DNA from: Avena insularis
Taxonomy: Eukaryota > Streptophyta > Magnoliopsida > Poales > Poaceae
Direction of reading: 5' to 3'
Length of the DNA: 64,000 bases
Assembly: GCA_023614405.1 (NCBI GenBank)
Contig: CM042684.1
Coordinates: 534,672,682 to 534,736,681 of the forward strand
A model generated the notes under the pieces. It ran no database searches. It saw only the letters and a list, made by a program, of their open reading frames with translations, and was not told where the DNA came from. The position numbers were made by a program, and so were the translations under genes. Positions 11,601 through 21,084 of this stretch are shown piece after piece (position 1 is the first letter of the stretch; each line of letters opens with the position of its first letter).

Positions 11601-12090
11601 AAGCATCAAAGCTTGGGGATGCCCAAGACATCCCCCTCTTCATCAATAAAAATCCCAGGTTCCTTCCAAACGCTTTATTTTTATTGTTTCATGCATAGTT
11701 GTGTTGTTCTTAGAGCGTCTTCTTTTTCGTTTTCGTTTTGTTTTTTCATTTGCTTTTTTTCTTAGTTTGCTGAATAAATTGGTTGGACCCCCTCTTTCAT
11801 ACATTGGTTTTCAAATAGTTTGGTTTGGATTGGAAAAGAGTATGAAAGTGCATGCTTAAGTGGTAAAGAGAGCTTGTTTTTGACTGTGGCCTATGCTTTG
11901 TCATGCCATGCTTGATATTGTTTTGGCTTTAGGCTTAGTATTCTTTGCTGTAGCATGACTTGTTATAAAGAATTGAGATTGCTTAATTTGCCTTGGAAGA
12001 ATCATGTGTTGTTTTAGCATATTAAAGCATAGTATTGTGGTATTCTCCTTTGATGCTTTATTTGGGTTGACTTGGCACATGCTCACACCA
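8695..12090 (+). mobile_element. Gypsy-type LTR element (truncated LTR plus internal region)
   Basis: From 8695 to about 9800 the sequence reads as a large Triticeae gypsy-type LTR: a TATA-containing GC-rich U3/R region, then repeated 'gtgacagtgtg' motifs. At about 10010 a CTATTTTCTGGCGCCATTGC motif marks the leader region, and an ORF of unknown function follows at 10144. The phrase AGCTTGGGGATGCC recurs at about 11552 and 11611, a feature of non-autonomous Triticeae elements. No protease, RT or integrase is present. The left edge is a truncation against copia DNA and the right edge abuts the copia 5' LTR at 12091. Confidence 0.65.
10144..10995 (+). CDS. ORF of unknown function in a gypsy-type element
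   Basis: An intact 283-codon frame starts at an ATG just after the leader and begins MENNKKIRELYSIYLELG. It is acidic, Asp/Asn/Tyr-rich in the middle (SIYDDYNDEYDIFSPPTIEE), and ends in a hydrophobic-basic tail with FPLFMLKFLKLHLFCFPML and LYKIPMHRKWVRFKC. I recognise no gag, zinc knuckle or enzyme motif. A related tail motif (PMHHKQVRLR) occurs in the ORF at 30557-31186, so this is a recurrent product of a retroelement group rather than a host gene. Persistence of the open frame in AT-rich DNA suggests recent or selected coding capacity. Function is unknown. Confidence 0.5.
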   Translation: MENNKKIRELYSIYLELGHEVFEEKIKKHMELYLHANSNVVSMNSLDTIITNAMEKSKLGEASFYENDLFSFLALEDSYSIAYDDTKPSIYDDYNDEYDIFSPPTIEEAINYDYNMPPIFDDYGDENNNDSYFVEFSPTTINKNDYAYVESNNHYMHVAHDKKLLCDSYIVNFIHDATESCYERGKHGFMHLNNIKFPLFMLKFLKLHLFCFPMLVALCFHDLFLYKIPMHRKWVRFKCSLNLLLNALFYFNSYFLCEHLFKLSMPNLKALKKSTYWEIIQKF

Positions 12091-12620
12091 TGTTATGACT
12101 ATGCCCAAGACTCCCCCTCCCATGGCGCCTCCCTCCTTTAAATAGAGGGGAGGGGGCGCCACCCCCCAGAACTCTCCCATAACAAACCCTAGCCGCCGCC
12201 TCTCTCCTCCTCCTTCGCTCTGCTCCGGCTTAGGTGAAGCCCTGCAGAATTCTCTACTCCACCACCACCACCACACCGTCGTGCTGCTGGGATTCCGTGG
12301 AGAAAATCTACTACCTCCGCTGCTTGCTGGAACGGGGAGAGGAAGGTCTACTTCGACTCTGCACGTGTGACCGACTGCGGAAGCGCTGCTGGAACGCGGT
12401 GCAGGAAGGATCGTCCACATGATCTTGAGATCAGCAAGTGATCGACTACATCAACCTTGAGATCTAATCTCGTAACGCTTTCGGATCTACGAGGGTTAGT
12501 ATAGATCTATCTCGTTGCACATGTCTAATAGATTAGATCTTGGCTTTTATCTAGATTAGATCTGGGTTTTGTTTGTTCTTGCGGTAGAAATTTTTTGTTT
12601 TCCATGCTACGAACCCATCA
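12091..12620 (+). repeat. 5' LTR of the copia element, internally deleted
   Basis: The first 20 bases (TGTTATGACTATGCCCAAGA) align with the 3' LTR start at 17840, and the rest aligns with 19015-19512. The segment corresponding to 17860-19014 is missing. The aligned parts are highly similar, with roughly 15-20 substitutions over about 500 bases by eye, mostly transitions, plus a 12-bp length difference in a GC-rich stretch. Most of U3 is lost, but the TATA-like TTTAAATAGAGG is kept. Confidence 0.8.
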
Positions 12621-12621
12621 G

Positions 12622-12634
12622 TGGTATCAGAGCC
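12622..12634 (+). other. Primer binding site (initiator Met tRNA)
   Basis: TGGTATCAGAGCC lies one base after the LTR end. It is the standard complement of the 3' end of plant initiator Met tRNA used by copia elements to prime minus-strand synthesis. Confidence 0.92.
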
Positions 12635-13831
12635 TTGTCTATGCGTAGATCTGTTGCACGAGTAGAACACAATGGTTTTGTGGGCGTTGGTGCTCGTGTC
12701 GTCTTTTGCTTTGTGTACTTTGCATCTTGCGGTATGGTGGGATGAAGCGGCTCGGGCTAACCTTACATGTCATCGCACATGAGACTTGCTCCACGCTTGA
12801 CGTGTAACTTGCTTTGCACAAGTGGCTTTGAGGGTGTCTGTCTCTCCCATCATAGTATAGATCCAATTTACACTTTGCACTTGATAGCACTTGTAACAAC
12901 GTTGTGGTTCTATTTCGTAGGTAAGATCCGTTCTTATTCGAAAGCCCCAAACCACGTAAAACATGCAAAGAAAATTAGAGGCGTCTAACTTGTTTTTGCA
13001 GGGGTTTTATGATGTGATATGGCCATCATGTGATTGTGATTATATTTGATGTATGCAATAATCCTTGTTGTAATATGGCAATCTGCAGGAGCCTAATGGT
13101 TGTCTTTAATTCTATTAAGACATGCGTGTCTATTCATCTTGTAATAGCTTTATTCCAAGTAGTTGTAGTAGTTGCTGGTGATGATGGACAACCATGAAGC
13201 GGCGCCACTGACCTTGACGCAATGCTGGTGATGATGGAGATCATGTCCGTGCTTTGGAGATGGAGATCAAAGGCATAAGAAGAAAGGGCCATATCATATC
13301 ACACTAATTATGAATTGCCTGTGATGTTAATCCTTTATGCATCTTGTATTGCTTAGATCGCGACGGTAGCATTATAAGATGATCCCTCTCACTAAATATC
13401 AAGTAATAAAAGTGTTCGTCCTTAGTTGGCACCGTTGCTAAGACTCGTCGTTTCGAAGCATCTCGTGATGATCGGATGTGATAGATTCTACGTGTGCATA
13501 CAACGGGTGCAAGCCAGATTTGCACAAGCGGAAACTAAGGTTAATCTTGACGAGCCTAGCATGTACAGACATGGTCTCGGAACACGGAATACCGAAAGGT
13601 AGAGCATGAATCATATAAGTGATATGATGAACATGAAGATTGTTCGCCGATGAAACTACATCTTCTCTCGTGAAGATCGGACTTGGTGTAGTGGACTTGG
13701 TTCGTGTAATCACTAAGACAATGTGAGGGATGTTGTTTTGAGTGGGAGTTCACCTAGTTAATTTAAGAATTCAAATTGAACTCAATTTATCATAAACTTA
13801 GTCTAAACTACTTGCAAATTTGTTGTAGATT

Positions 13832-14734
13832 ATGGCGAATCTCTCCATCAATTTCAATGCGTTCCTAGAGAAAGAAAAGCTTAAGAACAATGGAAGAAAC
13901 TTCACGGACTGGCTCCGTGGTCCGAAGATTGTCCTCAGGGCTGGTCAGATGACCTATGTGCTCGAAGCACCTCTAGGTGACCCACCTGCAGATGATGCCA
14001 TCGATGACGTAAAGAATGTTTACGCCACTCGGAAAAATCATTACTCCACAGTTCAGTGTGCCATCCTGTACGGTTTAGAAACGGAGCTCCAGAAGTGTTT
14101 TGAGCACCATGACCCGTTCGAGATCATTAAGGAGCTCAAGCTCATTTTTGAGACTCACGCGACCGTGGAGAGTTATGAGGCCTCCGAGAAGTTCTTTACC
14201 TGCAAGATGGAAGAGGGAAGCTCTGTTAGCGAGCACGTGCTCACCATGTCTGGGCACGCAAACAAACTCCAAGAGTTGGGGATAACGATTCCTAATGAGT
14301 TAGGGATTCACCGTGTCCTCCAATCACTGCCACCGAGTTATAAGAACTTTGTGATGAACTACAATATGCACTGCATGAACAAGACGTTGCCTGAACTATC
14401 GTCCATGCTGAAAACTGCTAAAGTGGAGATCAAGAAGGAACACAAAGTGTTGATGGTCAATAGGACCACCAATTTCAAGAAACAGGGCAAGCCTAAGAAA
14501 AAGGGAAACTTCAAGAAGGACGGCAAGAAAGCTGCCGCACCTGCTAAGAAGCCCAAGGCTGGTCCTAAGCCTGAAACTGAGTGCTTCTACTGCAAGGGTG
14601 CTGGTCACTGGAAGCGTAACTGCCCCAAGTACCTGGAAGATCTAAAGAACGGCAACATCAAGAAGAAAGGTATATTCGATATACATGTTATTGATGTGTA
14701 TCTTACTAGTAATCGTAGTAGTGCTGGTATTTGA
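13832..14734 (+). CDS. Copia gag (capsid and nucleocapsid)
   Basis: A 300-codon frame encodes a UBN2/retrotran_gag-type capsid region (residues 1-200, including FTDWLRGPKIVLRAG and LQSLPPSYKNFVMNYN), a Lys-rich linker, and a CCHC zinc knuckle at residues 251-264 (C-x2-C-x4-H-x4-C). It would assemble virus-like particles in the cytoplasm and bind element RNA. In intact relatives gag is continuous with pol. Here the frame ends at a TGA just where the protease active site should begin, because of a frameshift. No close relative can be named from sequence alone. Confidence 0.9.
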   Translation: MANLSINFNAFLEKEKLKNNGRNFTDWLRGPKIVLRAGQMTYVLEAPLGDPPADDAIDDVKNVYATRKNHYSTVQCAILYGLETELQKCFEHHDPFEIIKELKLIFETHATVESYEASEKFFTCKMEEGSSVSEHVLTMSGHANKLQELGITIPNELGIHRVLQSLPPSYKNFVMNYNMHCMNKTLPELSSMLKTAKVEIKKEHKVLMVNRTTNFKKQGKPKKKGNFKKDGKKAAAPAKKPKAGPKPETECFYCKGAGHWKRNCPKYLEDLKNGNIKKKGIFDIHVIDVYLTSNRSSAGI

Positions 14735-14893
14735 TCTTGGTTCGGTTGCTCATATTTGTAACTCAAAGCAGAGCTACGGAATAAACGAAGACCGGCAAGA
14801 GATGAGGTGACGGCGCGCGTTGAAATGGCTCCAAGGTTGATGTGATCGCTGCAGACGCTCCCTCTACATCTACCTTCGGGATTAGTTTTAAAT
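14735..14893 (+). pseudogene. Disrupted aspartic protease region of the copia polyprotein
   Basis: One frame from the gag, the sequence still reads FDLGSVAHICNSKQS, corresponding to the family's DTGS-x-HI protease active site with Thr changed to Leu. A second shift follows before LPLHLPSGLVLNLNNCYLVP rejoins the pol frame. The element therefore cannot process a gag-pol precursor with its own protease. Confidence 0.75.
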
Positions 14894-17806
14894 TTGAATA
14901 ATTGTTATTTGGTGCCTGCGTTAAGCATGAACATTATATCTGGATCTTGTTTATTGCGAGACGGTTACTCTTTTAAGTCTGAGAATAAAGGTTGTTCGAT
15001 TTATATGAGTAATATCTTTTATGGTAATGCACCTGAGATGAATGGTTTATTCTTATTGAATCTCGATAGTAGTGATACACATGTTCACAACATAGACGCT
15101 AAAGGAATAAAATTGAATGATAATTCTACATACAGGTGGCACTGTCATCTTGGTCACATTAGAGTGAAGCGTATAAAGAAACTCCATTCTGATGGACTTC
15201 TTGAATCACTTGATTTTGAATCACTTGAAAGATGCGAAGCATGTCTAATGGGAAAAATGACTAAGACTCCATTCTCTGGAATAATGGAGCGAGCTACAGA
15301 CTTATTGGAAATAATACATACCGATGTGTGCGGTCCAATGAGTGTAGCATCGCGTGGTGGATATCGTTATGTTCTCACTTTCACAGATGACTTAAGTAGA
15401 TATGGGTATGTCTACTTTATGAAACATAAGTCCGAAACTTTTGAGAAGTTTAAGGAATTTCAAAGTGAAGTGGAAAATCATCGTAACAAGAAGATTAAGT
15501 TTCTGCGTTCTGACCGCGGAGGTGAATATCTAAGTTATGAGTTTGGCATGCATTTAAAGAAATGTGGAATACTTTCGCAGTTGACACTGCCGGGAACACC
15601 ACAGCGCAATGGTGTGTCCGAACGTCGTAATCGAACTCTCTTAGATATGGTTCGGTCTATGATGTCTCTTACAGATTTATCGCTATCATTTTGGGGCTAT
15701 GCATTAGAGACAGCCGCATTCACTTTAAATAGGGCACCATCTAAATCCGTTGAAACGACACCGTACGAATTGTGGTTTGGTAAGAAACCTAAGTTGTCGT
15801 TCCTTAAAGTTTGGGGTTGCGAAGCGTATGTAAAGAAGTTACAGCCTGATAAGCTTGAACCCAAAGAGGAGAAATGCGTCTTCGTAGGATACCCTAAAGA
15901 AACAATTGGGCATACCTTCTATGATAGATCCGAAGGCAAAGTTTTTGTTGCCAAGAATGGATCCTTTCTTGAGAAGGAGTTTCTCTCGAAAGAAGTGACT
16001 GGAAGGAAAGTAGAACTCGACGAGGTTATTGAACCTTCTCTCAGAATTGAGAGTAGCGCAGCACCGGAAGATGTTTTTGTGCCGCCTGCACCAACTGGAG
16101 AGGAAGCTAATGATGGTGATCATGAAACTTCAAACAAAGTTACTGTAGAACCTCGCAGGTCAACGAGAGTTCATACCACTCCTGATTGGTATGACTCTGC
16201 CTTGAACGTCATGTTGGTGGACAACACTGATGACCCTATGATGTATGAAGAAGCTATGGTGAGCCCAGATTCCGACAAATGGCTAGAAGCCATGAAATCC
16301 GAAATGGGATCCATGTACGAAAACCAAGTGTGGACTTTGGTGGACTTACCGGATGGCCGTAAGGCTGTCGAGAACAAATGGATTTTCAAAATAAAAACAG
16401 ATGTTGATGGTAATGTTACCGTCTATAAAGCTCGACTTGTCGCGAAAGGGTTCCGACAAATTCAAGGAGTTGACTATGATGAGACTTTCTCACTAGTAGC
16501 GAAGCTAAAGTCTATGAGGATTTTGTTAGCAATTGCTGCATATTTCAATTATGAGATTTGGAAGATGGATGTCAAAACGGCGTTCCTTAATGGTGACATT
16601 GAGGAAGAGTTGTATATGGTACAACCCAAGGGTTTTGTCGATCCTAGTGATGCTGACAAGGTATGCAAACTTCAGCGCTCCATTTATGGACTGAAGCAAG
16701 CATCCCGAAGTTGGAATCAACATTTTGATAAAGTAATCAAAAAATTTGGATTTATACAAACTTATGGAGAAGCTTGTATTTACAAGAAAGTGAGTGAGAG
16801 CTCTATAGCATTCCTAGTACTATATGTAGATGACATATTGTTGATTGGGAATGATATAGAACTTCTTAATAGCGTCAAAACCTATTTGAATAATAGTTTT
16901 TCGATGAAGGATCTTGGCGAAGCGGCATATATTCTAGGCATCAAGATTTATAGAGATATATCAAGACGCCTAATAGCGCTTTCACAAAGTACATACTTAG
17001 ACAAAGTTCTAAAGAAGTTTAGAATGGAAGAGAGCAAGAAAGGGTTCGTGCCCATGTTGTCAGGTAAGACCTTGAGTAAGACTCAAAGTCCGGCTACAGC
17101 AGAAGATAGAGAAAAGATGAATAATATTCCCTATGCCTCGTCCATAGGTTCTATCATGTATGCCATGCTGTGTACAAGACCAGATATAGCACATGTTGTT
17201 AGTTTGACTAGCAGATATCAAAGTGATCCTAGAATGGAACACTGGACAGCGGTCAAGAATATCCTAAAGTACCTGAATAGGACTAAGGATATGGTTCTTT
17301 CTTATGGAGGTGATGAACAGCTTGTTGTAAACGGTTACACTGATGCTAGTTGGAACACCGATCCAGATGACTCGAAGTCACAGTCTGGATACGTATTTAT
17401 TTTGAATGGTGCTGCAGTGAGCTGGAGGAGTGCCAAGCAAAGCGTTGTGGCGAAATCTTCAACTGAATCGGAATACATAGCTGCTTCGGAGGCTGCACAA
17501 GAAGCCATATGGATGAAGGAGTTCATTACTGAACTTGGCATGGTTCCCAGTGTGTTGGACCCGATGGCCATCTACTGTGACAACACAGGTGCCATAGCTA
17601 ATGCACAGGAGCCAAGGTCACATAGCAAGCTGAAGCACATCAAGCTACGTTTCCATGCTATTCGCGAGTATGTCCGAGATGGTGACATAAAGATTTGCAA
17701 AGTACACACTGATCTGAATGTGGTAGATCCGTTGACTAAACCTCTCCCTAGAGCAAAGCATGACCAACACCAGAACGCCATGGGTGTTAGGTATATTACC
17801 ATGTAA
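14894..17806 (+). CDS. Copia pol: integrase, reverse transcriptase, RNase H
   Basis: This is an open frame of 970 codons; the listed start is the first Met after the frameshift and is not a natural initiation site. Visible in order: the GAG-pre-integrase HHCC zinc region (residues about 80-118, RWHCHLGH and CEACLMGK); the integrase DDE core with Asp144 (HTDVCGP), Asp207 (RSDRGGEY) and Glu243 (VSERRNRT); RT (about 475-720) with YVDD at 644-647; and RNase H with YTDASW, SSTESEY and YCDNTGA. All catalytic residues I can check are present. Integrase, RT and RNase H could be functional if expressed, but the upstream protease break argues against autonomy. Confidence 0.92.
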   Translation: MNNCYLVPALSMNIISGSCLLRDGYSFKSENKGCSIYMSNIFYGNAPEMNGLFLLNLDSSDTHVHNIDAKGIKLNDNSTYRWHCHLGHIRVKRIKKLHSDGLLESLDFESLERCEACLMGKMTKTPFSGIMERATDLLEIIHTDVCGPMSVASRGGYRYVLTFTDDLSRYGYVYFMKHKSETFEKFKEFQSEVENHRNKKIKFLRSDRGGEYLSYEFGMHLKKCGILSQLTLPGTPQRNGVSERRNRTLLDMVRSMMSLTDLSLSFWGYALETAAFTLNRAPSKSVETTPYELWFGKKPKLSFLKVWGCEAYVKKLQPDKLEPKEEKCVFVGYPKETIGHTFYDRSEGKVFVAKNGSFLEKEFLSKEVTGRKVELDEVIEPSLRIESSAAPEDVFVPPAPTGEEANDGDHETSNKVTVEPRRSTRVHTTPDWYDSALNVMLVDNTDDPMMYEEAMVSPDSDKWLEAMKSEMGSMYENQVWTLVDLPDGRKAVENKWIFKIKTDVDGNVTVYKARLVAKGFRQIQGVDYDETFSLVAKLKSMRILLAIAAYFNYEIWKMDVKTAFLNGDIEEELYMVQPKGFVDPSDADKVCKLQRSIYGLKQASRSWNQHFDKVIKKFGFIQTYGEACIYKKVSESSIAFLVLYVDDILLIGNDIELLNSVKTYLNNSFSMKDLGEAAYILGIKIYRDISRRLIALSQSTYLDKVLKKFRMEESKKGFVPMLSGKTLSKTQSPATAEDREKMNNIPYASSIGSIMYAMLCTRPDIAHVVSLTSRYQSDPRMEHWTAVKNILKYLNRTKDMVLSYGGDEQLVVNGYTDASWNTDPDDSKSQSGYVFILNGAAVSWRSAKQSVVAKSSTESEYIAASEAAQEAIWMKEFITELGMVPSVLDPMAIYCDNTGAIANAQEPRSHSKLKHIKLRFHAIREYVRDGDIKICKVHTDLNVVDPLTKPLPRAKHDQHQNAMGVRYITM

Positions 17807-17829
17807 TCTAGATTATTGACTCTAGTGCA

Positions 17830-17839
17830 AGTGGGAGAC
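17830..17839 (+). other. Polypurine tract of the copia element
   Basis: AGTGGGAGAC immediately precedes the TGTTGG start of the 3' LTR. It is the expected primer for plus-strand synthesis. Confidence 0.8.
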
Positions 17840-19512
17840 TGTTGGAGATATGCCCAAGAGGCAATAATAAAAGTGGTTATTATTATATCTTTGTGTTTAT
17901 GATGAATGTTTACATCCCATGCTATAATTGTATTATAAGGAAACACTGATACATGTGTGTTTTGTAAACATAAAAGAGTCCCTAGTAAGCCTCTTGTAGA
18001 ACGAGCTTGTTGATTAAATGATGATCATGGACATTGGATGTCATTAATAACAAGGTTATATCATTAGAAGAATGATGTGATGGACACACACCCATAGTAA
18101 GCGTAGCATAAGATCAAGTCATTAAGTTCGTATTGCTGTAAGCTTTCAAATGCATAGTAACCTAATCCTTCGACCATGAGGTTATGTTAATCACCATCAC
18201 CGGATGGGTACTTTGATGACATCAAACACCGCTTCGTAACTGGATGGTTATAAAGGTGTCATTGGGTATTCTGAAAGTATGTGTTGAAGCGCATGGACCA
18301 AGATTGGGAGTTGTCCATCCATATGACGGATAGATATGCTCTGGGCCCTCTCGGTGGAATGTCATCTAGTTAGCTTGCAAGCATGTGACTAGGTCACAAG
18401 GGATGACATAACATGGAACGAGTAAAGAGTACTTATCGATGTGAGGTAGAACTAGGTATGGAGATACCGACGATCAAACCTCGGATAAGTAGAATATCGC
18501 GTGACAAAGGGAATTGGTTTCGTATGTTAATGGTTCTATCGATCACGAAGTCATCGTTGAGTATGTGGGAGCCGTTATGGATCTCTAGATCCCGCTGATG
18601 GTTATTGATCGGAGAGGTGTCTTCATCATGTTTGCATATTCACGAACCGTAGGGTGACACACTTAAGGTTCGAAGTTGTTTTAAGTAGATATAGAATATG
18701 CGTTGGAGACCGAATGTTGTTCGGAGTCTCAGATTGGATTCGGGACATCATGAGGAGATCCAGAATTGTCCGGAGAATAAGATTCATATATTGGGGATCA
18801 TTTTCTAAGTTAGGAAATGTTCCGGAGTGTTTGTATGGAGATTCTATAAGGTTTCGGAATGTTCTGGAAGGTTCTAGAAGATTTCTTGGAGTTTGCTTGA
18901 AAACCAAGAAAGGATCAAGGAGTCTTTGTGGGGCAAGACACGGATTCGTGGGGGAGGAGGATTCCTCCCCCCTCCCAATCCGCCGGCCAAGGAGGGAGGG
19001 GAGTCCTACTAGGACTCCCCCTCCCATGGCGCCTCCCTCCTTTAAATAGAGGAGGCGCCACCCCGAACTCTCCATAACAAACCCTAGCCGCCTCTCTCCT
19101 CCTCCTTCGCTCTGCTCCGGCTTAGGTGAAGCCCTGCAGAATTCTCTACTCCACCACCACCACCACACCGTCGTGCTGCTGGGATTCCGTGGAGAAAATC
19201 TACTACCTCCGCTGCTCGCTGGAACGGGGAGAGGAAGGTCTGCTTCGACTCCGCACGTGTGACCGACTGCGGAAGTGTTGCCGGAACGCGGCGCAAGAAG
19301 GATCGTCCACACGATCTTGAGATCGGCAAGTGATCGACTACATCAACCCCGAGATCTAATCTCGTAACGCTTTCGGATCTACAAGGGTTAGTACAGATCT
19401 ATCTTGTTGCACATGTCTAATAGATTAGATCTTGGCTTTTATCTAGATTAGATCTGGGTTTTGTTCGTTCTTGCGGTAGAATTTTTTTGTTTTCCATGCT
19501 ACGAACCCATCA
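17840..19512 (+). repeat. 3' LTR of the copia element (full length, 1673 bp)
   Basis: It runs from TGTTGGAGATATGCCC to ACGAACCCATCA. A GC-rich segment with TTTAAATAGAGG (about 19040) is the likely core promoter, followed by a CCACCACCACCACC-containing R/U5 region. It serves as the reference for the shortened 5' LTR. Confidence 0.85.
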
Positions 19513-20645
19513 GCTATGTGTTCATATCTCTCTCTATGCATGATCTTATTGAGATCATGAGCTTGTAATCTATATATCTACCTTGCTACTCAAGTGCTTT
19601 AATAGATCTCTGCTCTCCCCATGTGTGTGAAGTTGACAGTGTGCACACCTTGGTGGCACTTAGGCTAGAGATTACAAATACTTGTTATGAGTTATATTTG
19701 GAGTTGGATGTCTTTATGAAATTGTGTTGTTTGTTGGACCCATATAGTGCTCAAGGTGACAGTGTGGGGTTATCTAGATGGGTAAGGCTTACTTTGAGGT
19801 GTGCTGTTATAGCCCTATCATGGATTAGAGTGTCCAACCGGAGAGTAGTTCAGCGTAGTATCATAAAGAAGAACATATTTATATGAGAGTGTTCACTAGT
19901 GAGAGTATGATCCCTAGACCTTGTTTCTAAGCATTGAAACACCGTTTTCAATTAGATCTATTACATGTTTGCTTGCTTCCATCTTTATTTCAGTTTGACT
20001 TTAGTCTTTTTCACGCCATTAAGCTATTTTCGAGCACCGTTACCACTTATAATTATCCATACCACTTGTATTTCACTATCTCATGAGTAGCAAGGTAGAT
20101 CTACTTGATTACAAATCATAAGAAAGCACAAATCTCATGATCACAATATGATCATGCATAGAGAGAGATATGAACACATAGCTACCGGTAGAACCCTTAG
20201 CCTCGAGAGAGAACTACTCCCTCCTCAACATGGGAATCAGCAATGGTGATGGAGATGGTGGTGGAGATCGATGGAGATGGCTCCGGGGGCACTTCCCCGT
20301 CCCGGCAGGGTGCCGGAACAGAGACTTTATGTCCCCTGAATCTCCCTTTCGGTGGCGGCGATGCTGCAGAACTTTTCGTGGCTGGAGGCTTGACTATCTA
20401 TGGTTTTTGCCTCGGGGGAGATATATAGGCGAAAGAGGCAAGGTCGGTGGCCGGCCAGGGGGCCTACACCATGCCCTGGCACGGCCAAGGGAGACCCGCG
20501 CCTAGGGGTGGTGTGGCCACCCTGTGGCCCCTCTCTGGCTCGTATTCTGGCTCCGTGAGTCTCCGGGAAAAATATCGACTTTGGCTTTTGTCCGGTCCAA
20601 TTCCGAGAATATTGATTTTTTGACTTTCCTGGAACCAAAAACAGC
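19513..20645. mobile_element. Folded-back gypsy-type LTR fragments
   Basis: Bases 19513-20090 repeat, in direct orientation, the LTR stretch that starts at about 9219 (GCTATGTGTTCAT...). Bases 20091-20645 are the reverse complement of the same LTR, covering the segment 8775-9230 and its immediate continuation. The two arms therefore form a head-to-head LTR junction at about 20090. The left edge is exactly the copia 3' LTR end, so the copia element lies within this LTR family's DNA. Confidence 0.75.
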
Positions 20646-21084
20646 AGAAAATAGGCAACTGGCACTCCGGCTACACCCTCCCCGACCATCGTCCGATGGC
20701 ACCCTGCCCCGTGCACCTCCGGACGCAACCTCCTCCACCATACTCCAACCGTGCCCTCCTCCGACTGCACCCTCCTCCACCGAATGAGGCTACAACACCG
20801 ACGACGACGGTGGCCGGCTGCTCGATCTAGATCTAGATCAAATCCCGCTTTTTTTTGAAATTTGAAATCGTACCCATGGCGCACAGCACCTAGTGTGCCA
20901 CAGCTAACTTTTCATACGCGTGTCGCACCACCTAGTGCGCCATGACTAACTTTTCATACTGGTGGCGCACCACCTAGTGCGCCACGGCTAACTTTTACCC
21001 GTAGCACGCGCCTCGTGGCGCACCCCTAGTACGCCATGGATGATCAAAACAAGTGCGCCACAGATTAGCTGTTTTCTAGTAGTG
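20646..21084. mobile_element. CACTA transposon terminus with subterminal repeats
   Basis: The right end reads TTAGCTGTTTTCTAGTAGTG, whose complement CACTACTAGAAAACAGCTAA is a CACTA terminal repeat. The 200 bases inside it carry several copies of a GCGCACCACCTAGTGCGCCA-type motif, the subterminal repeats bound by CACTA transposases. No transposase remains. The left side has been lost at the junction with the inverted LTR. Confidence 0.82.

Larger units (their letters stand above)
12091..19512 (+). mobile_element. Copia LTR retrotransposon (BARE/Angela/WIS-like), nearly complete
   Basis: All parts are visible: 5' LTR (12091-12620), initiator-Met primer site, gag, a damaged protease region, integrase-RT-RNase H, polypurine tract and 3' LTR (17840-19512). 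The LTR begins TGTTGGAGATATGCCCAAGA and ends ACGAACCCATCA. This resembles the abundant Triticeae BARE/Angela/WIS group, an attribution from memory of the LTR start. The 5' LTR lacks about 1.15 kb of U3. The flanks (CACCA on the left, GCTAT on the right) are not a target duplication, so one side has been rearranged since insertion. Confidence 0.85.

Noticed and set aside
20218..20226. Stowaway-like CTCCCTCC terminus
   Set aside because: It lies within the inverted gypsy LTR copy and has no matching partner end or TA duplication.
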